From Candidatus Nealsoniibacteriota bacterium (GTDB lineage Bacteria > Patescibacteriota > Minisyncoccia > Minisyncoccales > CSSED10-335): 5,519 nucleotides of DNA. Below the pieces are notes generated by a model. It had not been told where the DNA came from, did no database searches, and worked only from the letters and a program-made list of their open reading frames with translations. Shown here piece by piece: positions 1 to 5,519 of this stretch. The stretch spans positions 1 to 5,519 of the forward strand of contig PWOE01000158.1 of the NCBI GenBank assembly GCA_003557585.1, in the 5' to 3' direction. Made by a program: the position numbers and the translations under genes. Position 1 is the stretch's first letter; each line of letters begins with the position of its first letter.

Positions 1-953
1 CCTGCCAATGTTAATGAAGCGCCAGCTGTCTGCTTCTTGGCTTCACTGAAGGTGATATCACCTGAGGGAGGTGCCTCTACAGGATCTAAAAGATCTACAC
101 CAGCCTGAATCATATACGGCAGAACTTGCTTGATATTCCCATGACAATGAACTGCAGCATAATTACCATAACTGTGAATGATATCAATCATTTCCTTTTC
201 AAATCTGTAGACAAATTGCTCATAAAACTCCTTCGATGCCATTGGAGGAGTAGCTTGTTCGCTTCCCATGATTCGCACTACAGGCCCCAATCCTTCACCC
301 ATACAGAAGACTAATAGGGGTTTTATGCGTTCATATGCTGCATGGATCATTTCTGAGATTAGCTGTGGTTCTGTAATCGTATGAACCAAATAATCTTCAA
401 AATGGAAGGAACTGGAAACTGTTACCATGGGTGTGTTGATAAGCATCATCATGATCCCTTGATCTCCAATTTGGCTCTGCACTGTGAAAAAGTCCGACAC
501 ATCGACTTCATCCAGCAAACCCTCTGCTGTAACTGACAGCAAGGCTTTTGCATCTTCAAGATTCTTCACTGGAGGCTCTACTAGCCAAGGAGTTGCTACA
601 TTTTTGGAATAAACCTCAGTAAAAAATAGTGCTTTCTTTGAAGTTGTTACCTTATAGCGAATTTGTTTTTTTTCACCAATATATTTTTGTTCTTCAACTT
701 TTACAAATTGTTTAGGGACTGAAGCTATCCTGTTACAAAACCCGTAAGGAGAAAGATTCTTGTACTCATAAAAAATTTCACATTTTTCCCAATAGTACTG
801 TTTAACTGAAAGAAAATTTTTATCTTCCAGCATCCACGAGTCAGTCCATGGGTCAGTAATGCCAATACTTGCAAAAGTATCCATCAGCCAAAGGGGTACT
901 CTATCTACCGGTTTGCCCATGAGAGTATTCAGAATCCTCTGTTTTCCTGTCAT
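1..953 (-). CDS. URO-D superfamily (uroporphyrinogen decarboxylase-like) protein, partial
   Basis: The 3' end lies beyond the left edge; 317 codons are visible and stay open. The family is recognised from the N-terminal KPVDRVPLW (residues 14-22), the HCHGN segment at residues 269-273 followed by the amphipathic stretch to AGVDLLDP (284-291), and EAPPSGDI...EAKK (293-307). These fit PF01208/COG0407, whose members are about 340-380 residues, so roughly 30-60 residues are missing. True uroporphyrinogen decarboxylases have an RQAGR motif after the N-terminal W-L-M; here the sequence is WLMDTFASIG, so haem synthesis is unlikely. Related cobamide:thiol methyltransferases (MtaA, MtbA) bind zinc through H-x-C...C; here the pair reads H-x-H. 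I chose ATG 953 over ATG 959 because GAGG (961-964) sits 7 bases before 953 but only 1 base before 959. The gene follows the MalG-type permease by 15 bases, so it is probably cotranscribed and may act on the imported compound. The substrate is unknown. Confidence 0.88.
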   Translation of the reverse strand, partial: MTGKQRILNTLMGKPVDRVPLWLMDTFASIGITDPWTDSWMLEDKNFLSVKQYYWEKCEIFYEYKNLSPYGFCNRIASVPKQFVKVEEQKYIGEKKQIRYKVTTSKKALFFTEVYSKNVATPWLVEPPVKNLEDAKALLSVTAEGLLDEVDVSDFFTVQSQIGDQGIMMMLINTPMVTVSSSFHFEDYLVHTITEPQLISEMIHAAYERIKPLLVFCMGEGLGPVVRIMGSEQATPPMASKEFYEQFVYRFEKEMIDIIHSYGNYAAVHCHGNIKQVLPYMIQAGVDLLDPVEAPPSGDITFSEAKKQTAGASLTLA

Positions 954-960
954 AACCATG

Positions 961-964
961 CCTC
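961..964 (-). promoter_or_regulatory. Shine-Dalgarno site of the URO-D-like gene
   Basis: The minus strand reads GAGG here. It is 7 bases from the ATG at 953 and 1 base from the in-frame ATG at 959, which decides the start in favour of 953. Confidence 0.6.
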
Positions 965-968
965 TATT

Positions 969-1844
969 TTACATTTTCACTGCACCGGAAGTGATTCCTC
1001 TCATAAATGATTTCTGGAGAAACAGATAAATAAAAATCAGAGGAAGTGATGATATTACTGTCACTGCCATCAATTCTACCCAGTTTATATCGTACTCACC
1101 TACTTTGCTTGCAATATAGACAACCAGCATTCTCGTGCTTCTTGAAATTGTGAGTACTCCAGCAAATAGATATTCATTCCATGCTGTTATAAATGCGAAA
1201 ATTCCCGTGGCAACTAGACCAGGCTTTGCCACCGGGACAATTATCCTCAAAACAGCGCCAAGTATTGAACAGCCGTCAATACGGGCCGCTTCATCCAAAG
1301 AATGAGGGACAGAATTCATAAACCCTGTTAGAGAGAGCGTGCAAAATGGAAGAGATAATGAAACATATGCAATCATTAAACCCCAAATTGTATCAAATAA
1401 TCCAAGCCTCAGAAAGTACTGATAAAAAGGTAATGTTAAAAGGATTATTGGCACCATTTGAGTCGATAAGATGTAGAACATCAACACTTTTTTCCCGCGG
1501 AAGGGATACCGGGACATACCATATGCAGCAAACAGTGCAATTGCTAATGCAAATAGGGTTGTAACTGAAGAAACTATCAAACTGTTGCGGATTCCTATCA
1601 AAAGAACTGGATCCTGAAAAATGGCTAAATACGCATTAACATTTATGCTGCTAGGAAACATCCGGGGAGGTATAAGAAAAACTTCCTGGTTAGTTCTAAG
1701 TGAAATAGAAACCATCCAAAAAATGGGGAAAAACATCATGAACAAAATAATGCCGGTTGTTATTACCCAAATAAAGTTTTTCAATGTTTTTTCCATACGA
1801 TAAGGTGAATTCCAAAAGAATCCAACGGGAGAGCGGTGATTCAT
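969..1844 (-). CDS. ABC transporter inner-membrane permease, MalG type (COG0395)
   Basis: This 291-residue protein is one of two membrane subunits of a carbohydrate-type ABC importer; the length is normal for the family. Hydrophobic segments fall at about residues 24-46, 80-108, 119-140, 152-174, 208-230 and 257-276, giving the expected six spans. The cytoplasmic EAA loop that docks on the ATPase is clear at about residues 184-208 (DEAARIDG... then IIVPVAKPGL). The C-terminus MRGITSGAVKM is typical of MalG-like subunits. The start at 1844 overlaps the stop of the upstream permease by four bases (ATGA), which suggests translational coupling, and it has a strong GGAGGTGA site. An internal Met at residue 17 (1796) has no such site. 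The substrate cannot be read from the sequence; sugars or sugar derivatives are usual for this family. Confidence 0.95.
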   Translation of the reverse strand: MNHRSPVGFFWNSPYRMEKTLKNFIWVITTGIILFMMFFPIFWMVSISLRTNQEVFLIPPRMFPSSINVNAYLAIFQDPVLLIGIRNSLIVSSVTTLFALAIALFAAYGMSRYPFRGKKVLMFYILSTQMVPIILLTLPFYQYFLRLGLFDTIWGLMIAYVSLSLPFCTLSLTGFMNSVPHSLDEAARIDGCSILGAVLRIIVPVAKPGLVATGIFAFITAWNEYLFAGVLTISRSTRMLVVYIASKVGEYDINWVELMAVTVISSLPLIFIYLFLQKSFMRGITSGAVKM

Positions 1845-2728
1845 TGTTTCACCTCCGATTGTGTGTGAACTTTAATGTAAATCATTGCTATTACACTACA
1901 GATAAGGAGAACGACCACACCTTGAGCAGAAGCAAGTCCAAACCGGAGATTTTCAAAAGCTGTCTGATAAATCTTAATTGATAAGGTCCTTGTTGAACCC
2001 AATGGACCTCCGCCTGTTGTAAATGCAATCACTTCATATTGTCGGATGCACCAAACAATATCAAGCACAGCTAAGGTCATCAGCGTCTGTTTGATCATAG
2101 GAAGGGTTATAGACCAGAATTGCTGCCAGTGCGAAGCTCCATCGATATTTGCTGATTCATACAATTCTGAAGAGACGGTCATCAATGCTGCATAAGTGAG
2201 CATGAAAAAAAACGGCAACGACTTCCAGACAGTTATAATGATGATCCAAGTCAAAGCATAATCTGGATCACCTAACCATATGTGCAGACGGGGGGTTAAT
2301 CCCAAATACACCAGTACACTGCTGAGCACCCCTGAAGGATTCAAGATAAGCAACCAAATAGCTGCTGCAACAGTCCAGGATAATAACCAGGGAATGATAA
2401 TAATTCCTCGAACAAGATATGCTATTTTCCCTATTATTTGTGTATGTCTGTCAAAAAACACAGCAAGAGCTACTGCTAGTAAAAGATGTAGTGCTGTAAC
2501 ACTCAACACATATACAGCAGTATTGGCTAAAGCTTGCATAAAATCCTGGTCTTGAAAAATTATTTTATAATTTTCAAAAAAAACAAAAACAGCTCCTCGC
2601 TCGGGAAGATAATTCCGATAAAAACCTGTAATTATCACGTGAAGAAGAGGAAAAAATGTAGTCAATGCAAGAAAGATTATTAAAGGAGCAGTAAACATGA
2701 TTCCCAATTTTGTGTTTTTTCTAATCAT
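1841..2728 (-). CDS. ABC transporter inner-membrane permease, MalF/UgpA type (COG1175)
   Basis: This 295-residue protein is the partner permease of the importer. Hydrophobic spans are seen at about residues 10-35, 66-92, 103-129, 157-183, 213-236 and 267-287. The EAA loop is at about residues 188-216 (ELYESANIDGAS, later ITLPMIKQTL), with Ser in place of the first Ala of EAA. The TGGGP segment at 238-242 is characteristic of MalF/UgpA-like subunits. The start at 2728 gives the family-like N-terminus MIRKNTKLGIMFTAPLI; the only good Shine-Dalgarno sequence (AGGAG at 2742-2746) is 13 bases away, longer than usual, so initiation may be weak. The gene lies directly behind a predicted terminator that separates it from the binding-protein gene, so its expression is probably lower than that of the binding protein. 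It overlaps the next permease by four bases. Confidence 0.95.
   Translation of the reverse strand: MIRKNTKLGIMFTAPLIIFLALTTFFPLLHVIITGFYRNYLPERGAVFVFFENYKIIFQDQDFMQALANTAVYVLSVTALHLLLAVALAVFFDRHTQIIGKIAYLVRGIIIIPWLLSWTVAAAIWLLILNPSGVLSSVLVYLGLTPRLHIWLGDPDYALTWIIIITVWKSLPFFFMLTYAALMTVSSELYESANIDGASHWQQFWSITLPMIKQTLMTLAVLDIVWCIRQYEVIAFTTGGGPLGSTRTLSIKIYQTAFENLRFGLASAQGVVVLLICSVIAMIYIKVHTQSEVKQ
1849..1856 (-). promoter_or_regulatory. Strong Shine-Dalgarno site of the MalG-type permease
   Basis: The minus strand reads GGAGGTGA inside the last codons of the upstream permease, with the GGAGG core 7 bases before the ATG at 1844. It fixes this start and supports coupled translation of the two permeases. 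Confidence 0.8.
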
Positions 2729-2741
2729 AAAGGGTTTTTTT

Positions 2742-2746
2742 CTCCT
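2742..2746 (-). promoter_or_regulatory. Distant Shine-Dalgarno site of the MalF-type permease
   Basis: The minus strand reads AGGAG, 13 bases before the ATG at 2728 and immediately after the T-run of the upstream terminator. No better-placed site exists, and there is no upstream in-frame start. Five bases in the terminator loop (2769-2773) are complementary to it. Confidence 0.45.
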
Positions 2747-2792
2747 AAAAAAATATCCTGCTGTTTCCAGGAGTACATCCCGGAAACAGCAG
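2747..2792 (-). terminator. Intercistronic Rho-independent terminator between binding-protein and permease genes
   Basis: A perfect 11-bp inverted repeat, with arms 2758-2768 and 2782-2792, encloses a 13-base loop. On the minus strand the stem is followed at once by GATA and a run of seven T (2747-2753). It begins 15 bases after the binding-protein stop codon. On the plus strand no T-run follows the stem, so the element works in the direction of the genes. Because the permeases downstream have no visible promoter of their own, it probably acts as a leaky terminator that sets a high ratio of binding protein to permease, as is known for many ABC importer operons. Confidence 0.85.
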
Positions 2793-2807
2793 TAAATTCA
2801 GCATTTC

Positions 2808-4070
2808 CTACTGTGCATAAAATCTGTCAAGTATTTGCTGGTAGCTGTCTGCTGCATCATTCAATGCATCTTCGACTGTCTTTCTATCCAGCATTGCTTC
2901 ATGATACGCACGAACTATTAGGCGGTATAATTCTGATTCATTAGGAACAGAGCCTGTTCTGAAAAAGTTGTCTGACGCTGCCAAAGTTTCTAAGAATCCA
3001 GCATATCGCTCCTGATTTTCTGGCAATTCTCCAATAGAGGGAGTTATGGGCATATTTCCATCTGCATTCAGCAACTTAAGGTTCTCCTCTTCATAGATAT
3101 ACTGAAGCAAATCCCATGCTTCTTCCTTATTTTCCGATGATTCAGACAATCCCCAGCAGGCAATATTTATTACTGTACCTATGCTTTCGTCTTCAGGCAT
3201 GAGTGCATAGTCAATTTCCAGTTCAGGATAGTTAGCATAAAAAGGAGTACCCCATGCGCCGTCGAATGTCATTAACACATTTTCTGCAGCCATTATTTCC
3301 CTCATTCGAACCGCATCAATAGTAATTGAACCAGGAGTAGCTATCTCATGTTCTTTCTCTAAATCAATCATCCACTGCATGGCTTTAATACCTTCGGGAC
3401 TGTTAAAAGCTGCCCGTTGGCCATCTACATATCTTCCTCCGAATGAATAGAGAATAGGGCCGAAGTTGCATACATTTGCACCTGTTACATTTGCTTCAGA
3501 CATACAAAATGCAGTTGCGAAAAAATTTCTTCCTGGATCACTTATTTCTTTACCAATCTGGACAAATTCATCCATTGTGCGAGGCGGTTCTAACCCCAGC
3601 TCTTCAAACAGCCCCCGATTAATTACCAGAGAGGAGTTACCACCCATATATGGGAGAATCCATGTTCTTCCTTCATGTTCACCTAGCAAGGGCTCATAAA
3701 ACCTGTCATTCATTCCCATAGCCTCAACTCTGTCGGTCAAATCCTCCAGCACCCCCATCTGGATAAAATCCTGGAGCCAGTTTCTGTTAACTAAGAAAAG
3801 ATCTGGCATATTTCCAGACTGACTCATTAGGATTATTTCGTTATACGCTTCATTCCAGTTCGTCTCCATCAACTCAATTTTTACATGAGGGTTTTCTTCC
3901 ATATACGCTTCGGTAATTGGATGAATTGAGGCTCCATCAGACCGATTAAAAGTCCATCCCCACAGTCTCAAATTCACTGTTTCCTCTTCCTCACGTGCTC
4001 CTCCTGCAAAAAGCACTCCAGCAATACATGAAAATAATACAATACACACCACTACAGACTTCTTTTTCAT
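2808..4070 (-). CDS. ABC transporter extracellular solute-binding protein, family 1
   Basis: This 420-residue protein would bind the substrate outside the inner membrane and deliver it to the two permeases encoded next. Its length and layout fit family-1 carbohydrate-binding proteins (COG1653). The N-terminus MKKKSVVV is followed by a hydrophobic core to about residue 22 and then GGAREEEE, a secretion signal. The mature part opens with VNLRLWGWTFNR (32-43). Family-like stretches include the SQSGNMPDLF region (83-92), SFGGRYVD..AAFNSPEG near 209-227, and AAENVLMTFDGAWG (261-274), a typical ligand-cleft strand. Cys15 in LFSC could be a lipobox, but the residues after it are still hydrophobic, so cleavage after Ala22 is as likely. 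I start the gene at 4070, not at an upstream Met (4106), because AAGGAGG lies 5 bases before 4070 and the upstream codons would overlap the repressor and precede the basic signal-peptide start. The ligand is unknown. Confidence 0.94.
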   Translation of the reverse strand: MKKKSVVVCIVLFSCIAGVLFAGGAREEEETVNLRLWGWTFNRSDGASIHPITEAYMEENPHVKIELMETNWNEAYNEIILMSQSGNMPDLFLVNRNWLQDFIQMGVLEDLTDRVEAMGMNDRFYEPLLGEHEGRTWILPYMGGNSSLVINRGLFEELGLEPPRTMDEFVQIGKEISDPGRNFFATAFCMSEANVTGANVCNFGPILYSFGGRYVDGQRAAFNSPEGIKAMQWMIDLEKEHEIATPGSITIDAVRMREIMAAENVLMTFDGAWGTPFYANYPELEIDYALMPEDESIGTVINIACWGLSESSENKEEAWDLLQYIYEEENLKLLNADGNMPITPSIGELPENQERYAGFLETLAASDNFFRTGSVPNESELYRLIVRAYHEAMLDRKTVEDALNDAADSYQQILDRFYAQ

Positions 4071-4075
4071 CTTTT

Positions 4076-4082
4076 CCTCCTT
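4076..4082 (-). promoter_or_regulatory. Strong Shine-Dalgarno site that decides the binding-protein start
   Basis: The minus strand reads AAGGAGG, 5 bases before the ATG at 4070, in the 29-base gap after the repressor stop. It is the best match to the ribosome in the window and supports high expression of the binding protein. Confidence 0.85.
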
Positions 4083-4099
4083 AAGATGGTTTAGTAACA

Positions 4100-5104
4100 T
4101 CAACATGAATTCCTGATAATTAATTCAGCCTTCATGCAGATATTCTCAATAACTGCTTCCTGTGTATCATTATTTTGCACCAACCGAAGCAGACTTTCAC
4201 ATGCCATTACACCCATTGAATAGATCGGTTGTCTAACACAGGACAATGAAGGCCTGACAATAGTTGCCCAGTCTGTATCCCCGAAGCCTATCAGATCTAT
4301 ATGCTTACCAATTTCTACCTGATTGTCTTGGAGAGCTTTATATACTCCCATAGCCATTGTTTCATTACATACAAAGATTGCACTGGGGGGTGCGGATAAC
4401 TGGAGAAGCTCTAGTGCAGCTTGATAAGCTTTTTCTTTTTGGAATAATCCAGCTGCAACATAATCTGTTTTTATCTCTATTCCATGCATTTCTAGTGCTT
4501 TACAGTATCCTTGGAATCTCTGATCACTGGTCATTATCCCGTCAATCCCTTTAATGATAGCGATATCTCGATGACCTTTACTGATAAAGTGGGATACTGC
4601 CTGATATGCTCCGTCAATATTATCTATGGTCACAGACGGTACACAAAATCCTCCAATCTTTCTGTCTATAGTCACTATAGGCATTCCGCTTCGATAAATC
4701 TTTTTAATCATGGAATGGTTGTTCGGAGAAGGAGATACTAACAAACCGTCTACGTAACCCTCACAAAATGTTTCGAGATAATCCCGTTCTTTTTTAAAAT
4801 CCTCATCAGTATTACCGACAATTAAATGATATCCGCTTTTACTAGCACAATCCTCAATTGCCCTTGTGATCGTTGCCCAGAAAACATTGGAAATATTGGA
4901 CATTACCATGCCGATGGTCCTTGAGCTCTTTAATTTTAATGAGCGCGCAATGCCATGTTTTTTATAACTAAGGTCTCTTGCAGCATTCTCAACCTTCTCT
5001 TTGGTATCAGAACTATATGAACCATAGTTGCCGAGTACACGGCTTGCCATTCCAAGAGAAACTCCAGCTTTGTTTGCGACGTCTTTTAATGTAGGTTTTT
5101 TCAT
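4100..5104 (-). CDS. LacI/GalR-family transcriptional repressor
   Basis: The 334-residue length is standard for the family. The N-terminal helix-turn-helix spans about residues 4-23 (TLKDVANKAGVSLGMASRVL), followed by the rest of the DNA-binding headpiece. The hinge helix IARSLK (52-57) carries the Leu that normally wedges into the operator's central CG step. Residues about 62-334 form the periplasmic-binding-like sensor domain, with the usual signatures DQRFQGYCKAL (194-204, Arg196 being a usual ligand contact), CNETMAMG (246-253), GFGDTDWA (273-280) and RPSLSCVRQP (284-293). I start at 5104, not 5161, because the family N-terminus begins MKKPTLKDVA, GAGG sits 5 bases upstream, and the -35 and -10 elements lie inside the longer frame. 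It is first in the cluster and 29 bases from the binding-protein gene, so it probably controls its own operon in response to the imported solute or a derivative. Confidence 0.95.
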   Translation of the reverse strand: MKKPTLKDVANKAGVSLGMASRVLGNYGSYSSDTKEKVENAARDLSYKKHGIARSLKLKSSRTIGMVMSNISNVFWATITRAIEDCASKSGYHLIVGNTDEDFKKERDYLETFCEGYVDGLLVSPSPNNHSMIKKIYRSGMPIVTIDRKIGGFCVPSVTIDNIDGAYQAVSHFISKGHRDIAIIKGIDGIMTSDQRFQGYCKALEMHGIEIKTDYVAAGLFQKEKAYQAALELLQLSAPPSAIFVCNETMAMGVYKALQDNQVEIGKHIDLIGFGDTDWATIVRPSLSCVRQPIYSMGVMACESLLRLVQNNDTQEAVIENICMKAELIIRNSC

Positions 5105-5109
5105 AGCAT

Positions 5110-5113
5110 CCTC
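5110..5113 (-). promoter_or_regulatory. Shine-Dalgarno site of the repressor gene
   Basis: The minus strand reads GAGG, 5 bases before the ATG at 5104. An ATG at 5109 is out of frame and touches the site, so it is not used. Confidence 0.6.
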
Positions 5114-5116
5114 AAG

Positions 5117-5128
5117 TATAACGTTATA
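5117..5128 (-). promoter_or_regulatory. Candidate LacI-family operator overlapping the transcription start
   Basis: TATAACGTTATA is a perfect 12-base palindrome with a central CG step, the form recognised by most LacI/GalR proteins whose hinge Leu inserts at CG. It begins about 5 bases after the -10 element and covers the predicted start of transcription, where a bound repressor would block polymerase. That it is the binding site of the repressor encoded just downstream is inference from form and position. Confidence 0.6.
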
Positions 5129-5132
5129 TATT

Positions 5133-5161
5133 ATTATCTTTGCAAATGTTTTATTTGTCAA
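5133..5161 (-). promoter_or_regulatory. Sigma-70-type promoter of the repressor and probably the whole operon
   Basis: On the minus strand a perfect -35 box TTGACA (5156-5161) is separated by exactly 17 bases from GATAAT (5133-5138), one mismatch from TATAAT. Transcription would start near 5126, giving a leader of about 22 bases before the repressor ATG. No other convincing promoter was found upstream of the binding-protein gene, so this one probably serves the cluster. Confidence 0.8.
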
Positions 5162-5352
5162 TCTAAAACAAATATTATTTTACAAACCCTCGGGAATAAG
5201 CGAGCTTAAACAGTCAAGCAAAACAAAAACAAGAAGCCAGAAGTCTCGTAAGTACCATCAGATAATATTCGAACAAGGAAACAGAATAATATGGTGTGAC
5301 CAATTGTTTGAAAAAAATTCTTTAATCTTTAGTTCCCGGCCAGTTTTTCTAA
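5162..5352. other. Intergenic region upstream of the operon
   Basis: This 191-base AT-rich gap lies between the -35 box of the operon promoter and the stop of the right-edge reading frame. I found no gene, tRNA or convincing terminator. A T-run at about 5309-5315 (minus strand) has no stable hairpin before it. If the neighbour is a transposase, one end of its element should lie here, but no terminal inverted repeat can be recognised without the other end. Confidence 0.5.
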
Positions 5353-5519
5353 TTACACAGCAGCCGACTTACGAAGGATAGATTTTGGACAGCGGAGTCC
5401 AAATTTCTTATAGATGTCATTCACCTTTTTCACAGCCTCCTGTGGGATGATATCCCTGTCAAAGACTTTGCACTTTTGGTTTCTTAACTGAAGGAATGCA
5501 CTCATCGTGTTGAAGGCAG
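5353..5519 (-). CDS. Unidentified protein, C-terminal fragment (possibly transposase)
   Basis: The last 54 codons of a minus-strand reading frame enter from the right edge and end at TAA (5353-5355). The peptide is basic, rich in Lys and Arg, and runs from AFNTMSAFLQLRNQ to SILRKSAAV. No domain is certain. The hydrophobic AFxxxxAFLQLRN start followed by a charged helix (PQEAVKKVNDIYKKF, visible residues 25-39) loosely resembles the C-terminal end of IS4-type transposases, but this is a guess from pattern only. The other frames over this stretch contain more stops. It is 191 bases from the promoter of the transport operon and has no evident functional link to it. Confidence 0.5.
   Translation of the reverse strand, partial: AFNTMSAFLQLRNQKCKVFDRDIIPQEAVKKVNDIYKKFGLRCPKSILRKSAAV

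Noticed and set aside
126..314. Plus-strand open frame of 62 codons
   Set aside because: It is antisense to the URO-D-like gene, whose frame has clear family motifs over the same bases.
4071..4106. Longer binding-protein frame starting at 4106
   Set aside because: It overlaps the repressor stop, has no Shine-Dalgarno site, and puts non-basic extra residues before a normal signal peptide; 4070 has a strong site 5 bases upstream.
4110..4160. Possible promoter in the 3' end of the repressor gene for the binding protein
   Set aside because: A TTGAGA box on the minus strand has only a poor -10 (AATTAA, three matches) at 18 bases, so it is not supported.
5139..5146. TTTGCAAA palindrome in the promoter spacer as a second operator
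   Set aside because: It is only 8 bases long, the flanks do not extend the symmetry, and the sequence is AT-rich enough for this to be chance.
5105..5161. Longer repressor frame starting at 5161
   Set aside because: The extra 19 codons lie over the -35 and -10 boxes and the palindrome, and precede the family N-terminus MKKPTLKDVA.
5185..5216. Small inverted repeats (CTCG/CGAG and GCTT/AAGC) as a terminator
   Set aside because: The stems are only 4 bp and no T-run follows on either strand.
5028..5381. Plus-strand open frame of 117 codons
   Set aside because: It is antisense to the repressor start, the promoter and the right-edge fragment; it has no family resemblance and no ribosome site of note.

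Overview
The window holds a carbohydrate-uptake type gene cluster that lies entirely on the minus strand, so it reads from right to left. The order is a LacI/GalR-family repressor, a family-1 extracellular solute-binding protein, two MalF/MalG-type ABC permeases, and a uroporphyrinogen-decarboxylase-like (URO-D superfamily) protein cut by the left edge. At the right edge are the last 54 codons of another minus-strand reading frame that I could not identify. The DNA is moderately AT-rich by eye. The N-terminus of the binding protein (a short hydrophobic leader ending FAGGAREEE) resembles binding proteins of Spirochaetota such as Sphaerochaeta or Treponema. That is a weak guess at the organism; a Firmicute is not excluded.

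Region by region: 5353-5519 is the unidentified C-terminal fragment. 5105-5352 is the repressor's upstream region, with a near-consensus sigma-70 promoter (TTGACA, 17-base spacer, GATAAT) and a perfect CG-centred palindrome at the predicted transcription start. 4100-5104 is the repressor. A 29-base gap carrying a strong Shine-Dalgarno sequence leads to the binding protein at 2808-4070. A perfect 11-bp hairpin followed by a T-run lies between the binding protein and the first permease and looks like an intercistronic terminator. The permeases at 1841-2728 and 969-1844 overlap by four bases, and the URO-D-like gene begins 15 bases after the second permease.

Taken together this looks like one regulated transcription unit starting at the repressor promoter. 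The repressor would sense a small molecule and control its own operon. The binding protein would capture a solute outside the membrane and pass it to the heterodimeric permease. The terminator would let transcripts end after the binding-protein gene, giving more binding protein than permease. No ATPase gene is present in the window, so the importer either borrows a shared ATPase or has one encoded elsewhere. The URO-D-like protein lacks the arginine motif of true uroporphyrinogen decarboxylases and has an HCHGN motif where related cobamide methyltransferases bind zinc. It is therefore more likely a methyl-transfer or other metal-dependent enzyme acting on the imported compound than a haem enzyme. 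Two starts were set downstream of the longest reading frame, for the repressor (5104) and the binding protein (4070), on the basis of Shine-Dalgarno sites and family N-termini.
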